From positions 620,001 to 684,000 of the forward strand of contig CAVWLO010000003.1 in NCBI GenBank assembly GCA_963755985.1: 64,000 bases of DNA, in the 5' to 3' direction. This DNA is from DASXMT01 sp963755985 (lineage in GTDB: Bacteria; Actinomycetota; Acidimicrobiia; Acidimicrobiales; RAAP-2). The notes beneath the pieces are model-generated. The model was not told the DNA's origin and searched no databases. It was given only the letters and a program-made list of their open reading frames with translations. The translations under genes were made by a program, and so were the position numbers. Shown here one piece after another: positions 34,788 through 43,695 of the stretch (its first letter is position 1; each line of letters opens with the position of its first letter).

Positions 34788-35377
34788 CAGAATCGGACGA
34801 CCGGCGACTGGTAGGCAGTACCACGGACCACCACATCGTTACGGTGGAATATGTCGCTGGAGACTCGCGACGTGCACACGCAAAGGCATATGTCTATGAG
34901 GTCGACATGCTTCTCTTTACGCTCGATTGGTTTGCGAAGCAGCACCGTGACAGTGCGACTGCGAGCCGTAAGCACGATGCGTGTCTAGAGGCGTTTCTCG
35001 TCCATGCGCGGGTACTGATCTCATTCTTCTACCCAACGATCCGGCGCGACGACGATGTGCGCGCAGAGTCGTTTCTCCGGGAACCTATGCAACAAACAGG
35101 AGCCGAGGCCGCTCGACTTATCGCACAACGGACCGCTCTAGACAAGCGCCTTGCTCACCTCACGACGGAGCGACGAGAACCGCACGATGGCTACCAACTT
35201 GTGTTGATCGCCGGGGACCTCCTGGCCCTCCACGCACAGTTCGTAGAGGCCCTGAGGGACGTTGACCCGATCTGGCGCGTCTTCGATTCGCTGGAAGATC
35301 GCGTGCGCAAGTTCGGACAGAACCACGGTGCTGAATATCGGCGGATTGTTCCGATCGAGGACGGCAAGACCAGGTGA
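34784..35377 (+). CDS. Hypothetical protein coupled to the HTH gene
   Basis: A 197-residue soluble protein with GTG overlapping the HTH stop by 4 bases. It is largely helical with a core YVYEVDMLLFTLDWFAKQHR, HDACLEAFLVHARVLISFFY, AHLTTERR and DLLALHAQFVEALRDVD. This resembles a helical effector or an AbiV/HEPN-type fold in rhythm, but the HEPN motif RxxxxH is not clearly present. The function is unknown. The next gene again overlaps by 4 bases. Confidence 0.6.
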   Translation: MTESDDRRLVGSTTDHHIVTVEYVAGDSRRAHAKAYVYEVDMLLFTLDWFAKQHRDSATASRKHDACLEAFLVHARVLISFFYPTIRRDDDVRAESFLREPMQQTGAEAARLIAQRTALDKRLAHLTTERREPHDGYQLVLIAGDLLALHAQFVEALRDVDPIWRVFDSLEDRVRKFGQNHGAEYRRIVPIEDGKTR

Positions 35378-35703
35378 GCCCACGCGCCTTCGTCACCAGT
35401 CGTGGCACCACCGGCGTATCGTTCGGCTGCCTTGGCACCATCGTCTTCGGATTCCTGTACCTCATGGGGGTACTACTCATTGCCGGTCTGGTTGCCTGCC
35501 TCATCGGTGTCTGGCTGCTGGTCTTGCTCGGAGCCGCTGCCGCACTGGGGGTAGATCGCTTGATGGTAGGCACGTCGTCCCGGTGGCGGGCCAGACGAAG
35601 CCGCCAGGGGTCCGTTCGAGCCGGTCCTATGGCACACCTCAGGGACGCAGCGGGCGGCACGGCGTGCCACGCCCCGATACCGGCGCTGAGGGCGGGGCGC
35701 TAG
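35374..35703 (+). CDS. Hypothetical two-helix membrane protein
   Basis: 109 residues from GTG 35374, which overlaps the previous stop (GTGA). Two hydrophobic stretches, about residues 18-40 and 43-62, are separated by a tight turn. The tail is basic and disordered. It forms a coupled trio with the HTH gene and the 197-residue protein, a pattern seen in small defence or maintenance modules. I cannot assign a function. Confidence 0.55.
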   Translation: MSPRAFVTSRGTTGVSFGCLGTIVFGFLYLMGVLLIAGLVACLIGVWLLVLLGAAAALGVDRLMVGTSSRWRARRSRQGSVRAGPMAHLRDAAGGTACHAPIPALRAGR

Positions 35704-35767
35704 TACGCTCGGAGGCAGGGCCCAAGTCCGATATGCCGACGCACCCGGCGATCTACAGGCAACCTTC

Positions 35768-35986
35768 TTGGCTGAAGTTCGTCGGCGAGGCTGGGAACCG
35801 TTCCCGCAGTACGTGACGCCCGACGTGGTCGCTTTGGGTGCAGGCCCTCTCGATTGGTACTGCGTTTGTGGAGAAGCCTTCCAACTCGACAATGTGACGA
35901 TCGAAGACGACGAGCCAGTGTGTGCCGATTGCGGGAGGCGCGGGTGGGACGACGTGCGGCCGAGGCTAGCTCCGAAGACCGCTTAA
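35768..35986 (+). CDS. Small zinc-ribbon-like protein
   Basis: A 72-residue frame from TTG 35768 with CVCGEAFQLD and, 20 residues on, VCADCGRRGWDD. This pair of CxC/CxxC knuckles suits a zinc ribbon. The start codon is weak and unproven. It is the last gene before the right attachment repeat. Confidence 0.4.
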   Translation: MAEVRRRGWEPFPQYVTPDVVALGAGPLDWYCVCGEAFQLDNVTIEDDEPVCADCGRRGWDDVRPRLAPKTA

Positions 35987-36050
35987 CTTCTCCCATTTCG
36001 TAAAACAGCGACCAGGTCAAAGGGCGTTTTGCACAACGCTTATTGGCTGA

Positions 36051-36060
36051 TACCCATGAG
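36051..36060. other. Right attachment/target repeat of the 6.6 kb element
   Basis: TACCCATGAG, identical to the left copy. It sits inside ATACC-CATGA-GGTAT, a 5-bp-armed dyad that continues into the host DUF302 gene and resembles a recombinase core site. Confidence 0.7.
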
Positions 36061-36338
36061 GTATGCCGTGCACGGTGCAGCATCTCTTGCCAGGCTCATC
36101 AGGGCGTCATGTCTGCCCGCCAGTACATGAGGAAGCCCAGCCGGGCGGATGCATCCGCATCGGCGACGACCTCCTGCCAAGTGGCGCTACGTCCCGCCAA
36201 TTCGGCCAGCTGCTTGAGATCCGCTTCGGGTACGGCGTCCTCGTACCGGGGGCGAAACTCCTCATATGGCTGCCCAGTGTCAAAGACGAGCCGAGTGACC
36301 TGGTGCGGGAACACGCCGACCTCGAGCCGATGCGCCAC
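36051..36338 (-). pseudogene. DUF302-type gene, 5' half (interrupted and frameshifted)
   Basis: GTG 36338 begins VAHRLEVGVFPHQVTRLVFD and continues FRPRYEDAVPEADLKQLAEL, ARLGFLMYWRADMTP. Then TGA appears, but the next frame continues MSLARDAAPCTAYLMG to the 10-bp repeat at 36051. A missing C in a C4 run near 36102 explains the shift. Beyond the 10-bp repeat the coding sense stops. The partner half is at 29056-29448. The start lies 2 bases after the stop of the hydrolase fragment upstream, so it ended an SDR-hydrolase-DUF302 operon. Confidence 0.7.
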
Positions 36339-36340
36339 TT

Positions 36341-36938
36341 TCAGTCCGGCCCGTTCAGGAATTGATCGACGTCGCCGGCGAACTCGGCGTGATGCTGAAA
36401 CAGGAAGCCGTGAGCGGAGTCTGGATAGATCTTGACCCGGGCTTGGGGAATCATCCCGGCCAGTAGGTAGGAGTAGTGGGGCAGGATCATCGGGTCGCTG
36501 TCGCCGTTGGCCACGAAGACCGGCACGCCTATGGCGCTCACTCTCTGTAGGAGCGCGTGGTCCGGGATGCCCCACGCGCATACGGCATCGTACTGAGCGA
36601 GGCGCGTTTCCCACGTGGTGGCTTGGTCCCTATCCTGAGTCCTGGCTGACATGCGCCCGAACGCCTGTTTCCCGGCCTGCCGACTTGTCTCCGACTGAGG
36701 GTAAAACACGTCAAGGACCTTGTCGGGCACCGTTGCCGGCACGCCGACCGATTCAATGACGTCGTCGGCCCACCCGTGCATTCCGGCGCCGCCCTGTGGT
36801 GCCGACGATGCCAGTATCAGCCTGCGTACCAGGCCGGGCCGGATCAGGACCATCTCCTGGGCGACGAAGCTGCCGATCGAAAACCCGAGGACGTCGACCT
36901 GAGCGACCCCGTTCTGTCTCAGGACATCCGTGCGCTCG
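36341..36938 (-). pseudogene. Alpha/beta hydrolase, N-terminal part missing
   Basis: The frame begins within the end of the upstream SDR gene and reads VLRQNGVAQVDVLGFSIGSF, with the nucleophile elbow GFSIG. It continues through ANGDSDPMI (acid) and DSAHGF (histidine) to the natural end DQFLNGPD. About 85-90 residues that normally carry the first strands and oxyanion hole are absent. There is no suitable start. A deletion joined it to the SDR stop region near 36930. Confidence 0.65.
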
Positions 36939-37722
36939 AACCGAGGCTGACTTCCATGATGGTGCCGGTCAGCACGCCGGGGTCTTGGACCAGGTACATC
37001 ACGGCGCGGGTGACGTCCTCGGCCTCGATCCAAGGCTTGGCGATCGGGTTGCTGCGGGTCATGTGCCGAACAAAGTCTTCGGGTACCTCCCGGTGGGGAT
37101 CGGGCTGCACCATCGGCGTGCGTACCGTGCAGGGGCACACGATGTTGACGGTAATCCCTTCGTTGGCCACCTCGAGGGCCAGGGACTTCGCCAGGCCGAT
37201 GACGCCCCACTTGGTGGCGTTGTAGGCCGACTGGCCTTTGATGCCCATGCGGCCGCCCATCGACGCGGTGACCACTATCCGGCCCCAACGTTGCTGCAGC
37301 ATGGGAGGTACCACTGCCCGGAGCGTGGTGAAGACCCCGGTCAGGTTGGTGGCGACCATCTCGTCCCACGACTCGTTGGTGACATCGACCAGTGGGCCGA
37401 CGGTAACGACGCCCGCGTTGGCCAGCGCGATGTCGAGTCGGCCGAACTCCTCCAGCGTCCGTTGGACGCCGGCATCGACCTGGGTCGAGTCGCTCACGTC
37501 AACCGATAGGGAAAGGCAACGGCGCCCCCTCTCGGTCACAAGCTTGCTGGTGAGGTCGAGATCCTCCTGGGTGGCAAGCGGGTAGGGGATCGACGACATC
37601 GCCTGGGGTACGTCCCAGGCCACAATGTCAGCGCCTTCGGCCGCCAACGCGAGCGCGTGCGACCTTCCCTGCCCACGGGCTGCTCCGGTTATGAGGGCGA
37701 CCTTCCCGTCCAGTGATCCCAT
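36919..37722 (-). CDS. SDR family oxidoreductase, mycofactocin-coupled type
   Basis: A 267-residue protein starting MGSLDGKVALITGAARGQGR, with the enlarged cofactor motif TGAARGQGRSHA and an insertion DVPQAMSSIPYPLATQEDLD after the second strand. It also has ASMGGRMG (the ASxGG serine region), YNATKWG (Tyr/Lys) and an end SARMS. The insertion and the RGQGRSHA signature match SDRs that keep NAD bound and use mycofactocin in actinobacteria. The start ATG 37722 is clear. The substrate is an unknown alcohol. Confidence 0.85.
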   Translation of the reverse strand: MGSLDGKVALITGAARGQGRSHALALAAEGADIVAWDVPQAMSSIPYPLATQEDLDLTSKLVTERGRRCLSLSVDVSDSTQVDAGVQRTLEEFGRLDIALANAGVVTVGPLVDVTNESWDEMVATNLTGVFTTLRAVVPPMLQQRWGRIVVTASMGGRMGIKGQSAYNATKWGVIGLAKSLALEVANEGITVNIVCPCTVRTPMVQPDPHREVPEDFVRHMTRSNPIAKPWIEAEDVTRAVMYLVQDPGVLTGTIMEVSLGSSARMS

Positions 37723-37923
37723 GATTGATGACTGTACTGGGATGACGACCGACGGACGAGTCTCGCTCCATTGAAGAGTGCGAGGGCTGGCCGGCGCCGG
37801 CATCAGTTGACGATCCTGTAACCGCTCTGACCAGCCAGCCTCTGTCGGCATTCGGTCGTCCGAGCTCGAGTTCGAGGTGCTGACCGACAAGGCATCGTCG
37901 CGAACGCCCGGCAGAATGGTCGC

Positions 37924-38712
37924 GTGCCCACGATGCGCCAGAGCATCTCCGTCGGTGGCGCCAGCCGCGCGTACCTCCTCGCCGAGCCGGCCTGTCCGCC
38001 GAGCGCCGTCGTGCTCAGCCTGCACGGGACCCGATCGACGGCCGGCCAGCAGGCACGCCTCAGCCGGATGGCGCCCTGGGCGGACGAACACGGGGCCGTT
38101 GTCGCCTTCCCCGAGGCCGTGCTGCCGATTGGGGCCGGGTACCGGTGGGATCCGGCGACCGACATGTCGTTTCTCGTCCAGCTGGCGGAGACGCTGATCG
38201 AGAGGCACCACCCGCCGGCGAACCGGATCTGCGTGACGGGCATGTCGGGTGGGGCGCGCATGTCGTGCTGGTTCGCGGCCGAACGCGCCGATCTTGTGAG
38301 CTGCCTCGGCGCCGTCGCCGGCTTGCGGGCGGTCGCCGACCGATCGCCGGCGCGGCCAATCCCGATCGTCGCCTTCCACGGCACTGCCGACCGGATCAAC
38401 CCCTATGCCGGGGGCAACACCGCACGCTGGGACGAAAGCGTCCGTGCCGCCGCCGATCATTGGGCTTCCGCCAACGGCGTCCCGCTCCAGCCGACCGAGG
38501 AGCCAGTCAGCGCGACCGTCACTCGCACGACCTACGGCACTCCGGGCGGCGCCGGCGAGATCAACCTGTGGACGGCCGCCCGCGCCGGCCACACTTGGCC
38601 GGGCAGCCACCTCGGCATCTTCCTTCGGCTCCTGCTCGGGCGGACGAACATGGAGATCGACGCGACGAAAGAGATCTGGGACTTCGCCGGGCGCCACGCC
38701 GGCGACCCCTGA
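37924..38712 (+). CDS. Polyhydroxybutyrate depolymerase/LpqC-like esterase
   Basis: 262 residues with the alpha/beta hydrolase esterase-D/PHB depolymerase pattern: LSLHGTRSTAGQQARLSRM, then the elbow VTGMSGGARMSC (GxSxG serine). The acid is in AFHGTADRINPY and the histidine in AGHTWPG. No signal peptide is evident, so it may be cytoplasmic or exported by another route. The GTG at 37924 or ATG at 37933 both fit. It is likely an esterase or feruloyl-esterase-like enzyme; substrate unknown. Divergent from the SDR. Confidence 0.82.
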   Translation: MPTMRQSISVGGASRAYLLAEPACPPSAVVLSLHGTRSTAGQQARLSRMAPWADEHGAVVAFPEAVLPIGAGYRWDPATDMSFLVQLAETLIERHHPPANRICVTGMSGGARMSCWFAAERADLVSCLGAVAGLRAVADRSPARPIPIVAFHGTADRINPYAGGNTARWDESVRAAADHWASANGVPLQPTEEPVSATVTRTTYGTPGGAGEINLWTAARAGHTWPGSHLGIFLRLLLGRTNMEIDATKEIWDFAGRHAGDP

Positions 38713-39145
38713 GAGGCGGTCTTGAGCCGATGCCGCGCTCATTCGGGCAGCACCAGCACTGAATACGCGTGCACCATACACCGGGTTCGCTCGAGTGAAA
38801 TCAGCGGAATACCCCTTCGGTGTCGCGCGTCAGAATATCTCACACGCAGGCCCGTCGTTCGGCGTGAATTGTTGCCCGAGCTGGCCTGGTATTCGATGTG
38901 AATATCCTGTCCTCGCCGACTGCCCCGGTACGGCACTAAGCGGGAATGCTCCACCTTGTTGAAACACCGTCGACGTGGGATACCTATACCAGCGCAGAAC
39001 GGCACCTCCGCGTGCGCTCGCGTTCGGCAAGCACCCTCTGCGTCGGGCGGTACGCGGCGCGCAGCAAATCGGCAGTAGGAGCAACTTGCCGGTCGCCAGA
39101 GATCGACCCTCGTTCTCCCCTGACAGACGAACGTAGGCTGGTGTG
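38713..39145. other. Intergenic region, no gene seen
   Basis: 433 bases with only short overlapping frames of shadow-like composition on both strands. The end of this stretch probably has the promoter for the gene at 39146. Confidence 0.4.
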
Positions 39146-39997
39146 ATGCGAGTCGCCGTCTTGGGTATGGGAAATATGGGAAAGGCCTTCGCCACGAGAG
39201 CGCTCGAGCGGGCTCACGTGGTCACCGTGTGGAACCGGTCTGCGGGCAGAGCGACCGACCTTTTGGCGATGGGCGCTGTCGAGGCCGATTCTCCAAAGGC
39301 GGCAGCAATGGGCTCAGACGTGGTCTTAGTCGTGCTCGCCGATGACACTGCCGTGCTCGAAGTGTGCCTAGGCGACGATGGTGCTCTGGCGTCACTCGGT
39401 TCAGCCGCGATCTTGGCCAACATCAGCACGGTCTCGCCGGACACGGCCCGTCGACTGGCCGGTGTCGGCCCAGAGGGGAGGGTGCTCGATTCGCCCGTCA
39501 TGGGATCCCCATCACTCATCGCAGCCGGTATGGGGACCTTTTTGATCGGAGGACCTTCGACGGCCGTCGAGGTGCTCGATCCCCTGTGGAGTGACCTTGG
39601 TGCCGGGTACACCCATTGCGGGCCGGTTGGAACCGGTGCGACGATGAAGGTCGTCTCCAACCTGTTGCTCATCACCGGCGTGACGGCGCTCGCTGAGGGG
39701 ATCGTCACTGCCCGAAAGAATGGGATCTCCGGCGAACTTCTCAAGGGCGTTCTTGCCGACAGCTTCGTGGTAAGTCCCGCGAGCAAGGTGCGACTGGACA
39801 GCCTGTTCGATAGCGCCCACCCTGGATGGTTCTCTCCGGCGCTGGCTCGTAAGGACATTCGCTTAGCCATCGATCTTGCCGAACAGGCTGGGGTCGAGGT
39901 GCGCGTCGGCCCCGCCACCGACGCACTCTTGACCACGGTCATTGACGCTGGTGGGCAATGGCCTGATTTTGCCGCCGTGATCGAGGCGCTCGGCTGA
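39146..39997 (+). CDS. NAD(P)-dependent oxidoreductase, 3-hydroxyisobutyrate dehydrogenase family
   Basis: 283 residues. The Rossmann motif LGMGNMGKAFATRAL is at the N-terminus. The substrate loop DSPVMGSPS, the catalytic-lysine segment GTGATMKVVSNLLL and the dimer helix SPALARKDIRLAID follow in order, as in the beta-hydroxyacid dehydrogenase superfamily. It oxidises a beta-hydroxy acid or reduces an imine. ATG 39146 is preferred over the GTG three bases earlier. It stands alone on the plus strand. Confidence 0.88.
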   Translation: MRVAVLGMGNMGKAFATRALERAHVVTVWNRSAGRATDLLAMGAVEADSPKAAAMGSDVVLVVLADDTAVLEVCLGDDGALASLGSAAILANISTVSPDTARRLAGVGPEGRVLDSPVMGSPSLIAAGMGTFLIGGPSTAVEVLDPLWSDLGAGYTHCGPVGTGATMKVVSNLLLITGVTALAEGIVTARKNGISGELLKGVLADSFVVSPASKVRLDSLFDSAHPGWFSPALARKDIRLAIDLAEQAGVEVRVGPATDALLTTVIDAGGQWPDFAAVIEALG

Positions 39998-40350
39998 CGT
40001 GCACATCTCCCGTCCGGGCGAAGTCGGCGATTACCCAGCCGGCAGGGCACGGAGCTCCTCGTGCGCTGGGCTCACATTCTGGGCGCTCTTGCCCCGCGGT
40101 AGCGCGAGCGAAGGGGGAAAGATCCGTGGATCTGGCGCCCTCGAGGGCCGATCTCGACTTGCGGTACAGCCGCTCGGATGGAGCGATATGAATCGCTTGC
40201 TGAAGTGAGCAGGCGCCCCAGCACCACACCAGATATCGATCCCGAGCCGGCGATCCTGGGATACTTGAACCGCTCGGTATCTGCAGGTACGGCGATCGGT
40301 CGCCGCGAGAGGCACCGGTCGCTCAGGGCTACGACGTCGGAGAAGACCGA
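39998..40350. other. Intergenic region, no gene seen
   Basis: 353 bases between two convergent genes. Frames here are short and inconsistent. No repeat or hairpin stands out. Confidence 0.4.
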
Positions 40351-40746
40351 CTAATAGTCGTCTCCGGTCCGCCATGCCATCTCTTGGAAAGCAAATGAGT
40401 TGCCGTCCGGATCGGCAAATCCTGCGTACCTGACGCCACCTCCGACCTCTTCGACGGGAGATACGTCCACACCCCGGCCCACCAGTTCGGCACGGGCCAG
40501 TTCAATATCGGCAACAACGAGATGGATTCCCTTCACCGAACCCGGGGGAGAATCTTCGTAGACAGGCAAGCCGGTACCGATACTGATCGAACACGTCGAA
40601 CCGGGAGGTGTCAGCTGCACTACTCGCACCCCCTCGGCAGGCCTTACGTCTACGTCTTCGGCGAAGCCCAACTTCTCGACATAGAACGCCTTAGCTCGAT
40701 CGACGTCAACTACCGGGATCGGTATCAGTTCGAGTTTCATGTCCAT
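40351..40746 (-). CDS. VOC family protein (glyoxalase fold)
   Basis: 131 residues from ATG 40746 with AAAGAGGAGG upstream. The VOC order is clear: LELIPIPVVDVDRAKAFYVE, KLGFAEDVDVRP, VKGIHLVVADIELARAELVG and a final FADPDGNSFAFQEM with the metal glutamate. The first His ligand position is not evident (LIPIPV instead of HxxxxV), so metal binding may be changed. It likely serves as a small-molecule binding or lactoylglutathione-lyase-like protein. Substrate unknown. Confidence 0.83.
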   Translation of the reverse strand: MDMKLELIPIPVVDVDRAKAFYVEKLGFAEDVDVRPAEGVRVVQLTPPGSTCSISIGTGLPVYEDSPPGSVKGIHLVVADIELARAELVGRGVDVSPVEEVGGGVRYAGFADPDGNSFAFQEMAWRTGDDY

Positions 40747-41102
40747 TCGGGACCTCCTCTTTGGCATGAGCGTTTCGCGGGTCCGCCCGTACAACCTTGA
40801 TCGACTTCAACCGGCAATCAGCTGGGACGTCCAGGCCGTCCGGAACTCATCGAATCCGACCCCGAGCTGGCCAAGGCGAAGGCGACCCAACGAAGGGTAG
40901 AGACGCGCTTTTGTCGTCGCAGATGCCCTTCGCCGACGATGCCAGCAGCAGTGCACATGAGCTTTGACCGGTGAGGGCTGATCCCAATGACCTACGCAAT
41001 GTCGTCAGTCGGAGTCAGTTGACACCAGCCGAACTACCACCTGTTGCTGGCTCAACGGCAGTCGTGGCGTCGCGCAACCTACCTCGGAGCGCAGGACGGA
41101 AA
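40747..41102. other. Intergenic region, no gene seen
   Basis: 356 bases between two leftward genes. There is no credible frame. It presumably contains the promoter of the VOC gene. Confidence 0.4.
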
Positions 41103-41579
41103 TCATAGGCCCTTTCTGACCGTTCGCTCCAAAATTCCCAGCGTGGCGCGAAGGGCCGACTCGGGCACGATCGGGAAGCGTTCCTTGACGTCGCCGCCCA
41201 CCTTCGACCAGTCGTAGTACGACGTCACATTGGTGACCCCGTCCTCACCGGTATCCAGGCTGTAACCATAGAAGTGGGGAACCGGGATATCGGGCCCGAG
41301 ATCCCACGCGATCTCTTTGTCGCGGTCAAAGAGAATGATGCGCACGGTTACGTCGTACTTGCCGAGCGGGACGTCATTGAGCGACTCGCGGTCCATGTGG
41401 ATGACGAACGTGTCGCCCACCTTCTCCGCCGGCTCGCCAGTGAAGTCCTGCAGCATCCCAGAGGCGTCGATGGCCACATGGCCTGCCGGACTACGCAAGA
41501 TGTCGAAGATTGCGGCGGAAGGCGCCGGGATAGGCCGGGTCACCTCGATTCGGTCGGAAAGGAAGACGGTATCGGGCAT
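41103..41579 (-). CDS. SRPBCC family protein (START-like)
   Basis: 158 residues from ATG 41579 with AGGAGC just upstream. The polyketide-cyclase/START pattern shows in IEVTRPIPAPSAAIFDILRS, DASGMLQDFTGEP, GDTFVIHM and the closing long helix PESALRATLGILERTVRKG. The fold binds hydrophobic ligands. The family gives no reaction. It stands alone on the minus strand; the next gene upstream is the broken SnoaL-like gene. Confidence 0.75.
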   Translation of the reverse strand: MPDTVFLSDRIEVTRPIPAPSAAIFDILRSPAGHVAIDASGMLQDFTGEPAEKVGDTFVIHMDRESLNDVPLGKYDVTVRIILFDRDKEIAWDLGPDIPVPHFYGYSLDTGEDGVTNVTSYYDWSKVGGDVKERFPIVPESALRATLGILERTVRKGL

Positions 41580-41869
41580 GCGGGGCTCCTCATGGACGTG
41601 AGTGGGCTTGTCAGCCACCCTTGAGCTGTTCGGTCCGACCAGCATCGCGCGCTGACGCCGCAGCCCGCGGCCCTGACCGGCGAGAACCGTTACGCCGTGA
41701 ACAAATGGGCCACAGCCGTCGGACGGGAGGTGCTCGGGGTTACCGATCACGCGCTGACGTGAGAGCGAGCCGCGACGGTGCGAATATCGATGTGACCCAA
41801 CATCCAGCGGGTTCCGAGAACGAGACCACGAATGCCTGGTCATGGTGCGGACGCGGCCGGAGCCCGGGA

Positions 41870-42266
41870 TCAGGTCGCTGGCGTGAGGATCACCCGCCGC
41901 ATGGCGATCCTCCAGGTGCCCTCCTCCCGAACGAAGTGGTCGTGGTACCGGCCCATGACCGCGATCTCATAACGGCCCGGTCCGGCTCGGTCGAGGGTCG
42001 AGCTTGACGAAGTCGCTCCTGACCTCGGCGCTCATACCATCGTCGGCGACGTGGATGACACTGTTGGCACACAGGTGCTTGCCACTGTCATGGCGCAGGA
42101 GGGCCTCGACCTTCTCGCCGATGGCGGTTCGACCGACGAGCACAGTAGCGAGATATTCGAAGGTGCCGCCCTCGGTGAACAGCTCGGCCCAGTCGGCGAA
42201 CCGCTTGTCGTCCCGAAGCTGGATGAATTGAGCCAGCACCTGCCTGATGGATGCTTCATGGTTCAC
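41870..42266 (-). pseudogene. SnoaL-like (NTF2-fold) protein, frameshifted
   Basis: From ATG 42266: HEASIRQVLAQFIQLRDDKR, WAELFTEGGTFEYLATVLVG, VIHVADDGMSAEVRSDFVKL and then a premature stop. The next frame continues naturally as YEIAVMGRYHDHFVREEGTW then RIAMRRVIL to TGA at 41870. One inserted or two lost bases between 41985 and 42008 restore a 130-residue SnoaL_4-like protein. This is the usual family length, so the break looks recent or artificial. Confidence 0.65.
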
Positions 42267-42396
42267 TTCGGTCCTCCTCGGAAGGCTCGCTCACGACAGG
42301 GCCCACACACGCCACGAGGGCAGGCGCCCGCCAACAGTCTGTAAGGTCGGCTAGGTCCGTGCAGGCGTCCAATGGGTCGAGGGAAAGCAGGGAACC

Positions 42397-42714
42397 ATGG
42401 GAGAGGGCCAGCAACCCGCCGTGCTCATCGTGACCGTTGAGGTGGCCGAAGAGGACGTCGACGAGCTCAACCGTTGGTATGAAGAGGAGCATCGCCACGA
42501 GAAACTCTCCCTCCCCGGCTACCTGAGCATGCGCCGCTACCGCTCTGCCGACGGATCGCCCACGTTCCTGGCCATCTACGAGCTTGCCCATCCGGACGTG
42601 GGCACCGCCTCGACGCCGGCGGACACCGAGATGTCGGAATGGATGACTGCGGTGATGGCCACGTGGAAGCGATGGGACCGGGCCGTGTGGACCGAGCTGG
42701 CACCCGGCAGTTGA
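42397..42714 (+). CDS. Hypothetical dimeric alpha-beta-barrel-like protein
   Basis: 105 residues: PAVLIVTVEVAEEDVDELNR, WYEEEHRHEKLSLPGYLSMR and FLAIYELAHPDV. The W-Y-x-x-E-H-x-x-K/L-x-x-PG pattern is typical of EthD/DUF4286-like dimeric alpha-beta barrels. These bind small hydrophobic ligands or act in degradation pathways. It sits directly before an SDR gene (19 bases apart), so the two are likely cotranscribed. Confidence 0.65.
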   Translation: MGEGQQPAVLIVTVEVAEEDVDELNRWYEEEHRHEKLSLPGYLSMRRYRSADGSPTFLAIYELAHPDVGTASTPADTEMSEWMTAVMATWKRWDRAVWTELAPGS

Positions 42715-42733
42715 TGGTAGGTCGACGGGGGGA

Positions 42734-43544
42734 GTGACTGTGGACGTGCTCGGCCTCGAGGGGAAAGTCGCCGTGGTCACCGGGGGCGGTGGGAACATCG
42801 GCTCGGCCACCGTGAGCATGCTCGGCCAGGTCGGCGCTCAGGTGCTCGTAGCCGACTCGGACGCCGAGGCGGCCGAACGGGCAGCGCGGCTCGCCCGGGA
42901 CGAGGGGGCCGACGCCATTGCCGTGCAGTGCGATGTCCGTCGGATCGACGAGATCGAGGGCATGGTCGAGACCGCCCTCGATCGTTGGGACCACCTCGAC
43001 GTCGGGGTGAACATCGTCGGTGGTGGCGCCGGCTTGGGCAAGAGCACCCTCGAGTTGTCGGATGAGGAATGGGAGGATTCGATCGAGACGAATCTGTACA
43101 CCGCCGTTCGGTGTTCACGCCGGTTCGCACAAGCGATGCTGGACGCGGACCTGGCCGGCTCGATCGTGAACATTGCCTCCCCCGCCGGGCTGCGGGCGGC
43201 CCCGGCCATGGTTGCCTACGGTGCGTCCAAAGCGGCACTCATCAACTTCACCTGGACACTGGCCGTCGAGCTCGCACCTCACGGCATCCGAGTCAACGTC
43301 GTCGTGCCCGCTTTCGTGCCCCGCCCCGGGATGTCGTGGGGCGGGACAGAAGAGGAGCAAGCCGCGTTCGGCCAGACGCGTGGTCCCCATGGGCCGGGTA
43401 ACCAGAGCCGAGGATGTGGCCGGCGCAATTGTTGCCTTCGCCTCCAACCTGACCAGCTTCTCGACGGGACAGCTGATCGTGTGCGACGGCGGCCGGCTAC
43501 TGACCAATCCCATCAATACCGGTTCGGCCCCCGATCCCCCGTAG
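42734..43544 (+). pseudogene. SDR family oxidoreductase, frameshifted near the C-terminus
   Basis: From GTG 42734: GKVAVVTGGGGNIGSATVSM, then NIVGGGAGLGKSTLEL, NIASPAGLRAAPAMVAYGAS and YGASKAA (Tyr, Lys). At AAFGQT (about 43378) the frame changes. The real ending RVVPMGRVTRAEDVAGAIVA, FASNLTSFSTGQLIVCDGGR is in the next frame to 43544. A GC dinucleotide missing in ACGCG would explain it. The full product would be about 270 residues. The upstream dimeric-barrel gene is probably in the same operon. Confidence 0.75.
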
Positions 43545-43695
43545 CCCCGATCATGCCGGTGGGTTCGGCGAGAATGGTCCGACCTCCGTCGCTGTGCCTA
43601 CCAGGCCGCCGCCCCGTTCGCTCGCAGCGGCGAATGGTCCATAGCTCGGGCATGGCCGGGGGTCCACGACCCTTGGCTGGACCTGCCATCGAGAC

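Larger units (their letters stand above)
29439..36060. mobile_element. 6.6 kb integrated element with 10-bp flanking repeats
   Basis: Bounded by TACCCATGAG at 29439-29448 and 36051-36060. The flanking DNA encodes the two halves of one DUF302-type gene on the minus strand, so the unit from 29449 to 36060 is an insertion. It holds a truncated phage capsid gene, several terminator-like hairpins, small unknown proteins, a class C serine hydrolase and an AlpA/MerR-like HTH gene followed by two coupled genes. I find no integrase, transposase, replication or packaging gene. It may be a decayed prophage, a phage satellite or a trans-mobilised element. Confidence 0.75.

Noticed and set aside
34784..35377. 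HEPN toxin or abortive-infection (AbiV-like) protein
   Set aside because: The helical rhythm is suggestive, but the RxxxxH catalytic motif is not clearly present.
38946..39146. 66-codon frame before the hydroxyacid dehydrogenase
   Set aside because: No ribosome site, shadow-like Arg/Ser composition, and frames of similar size on the opposite strand.
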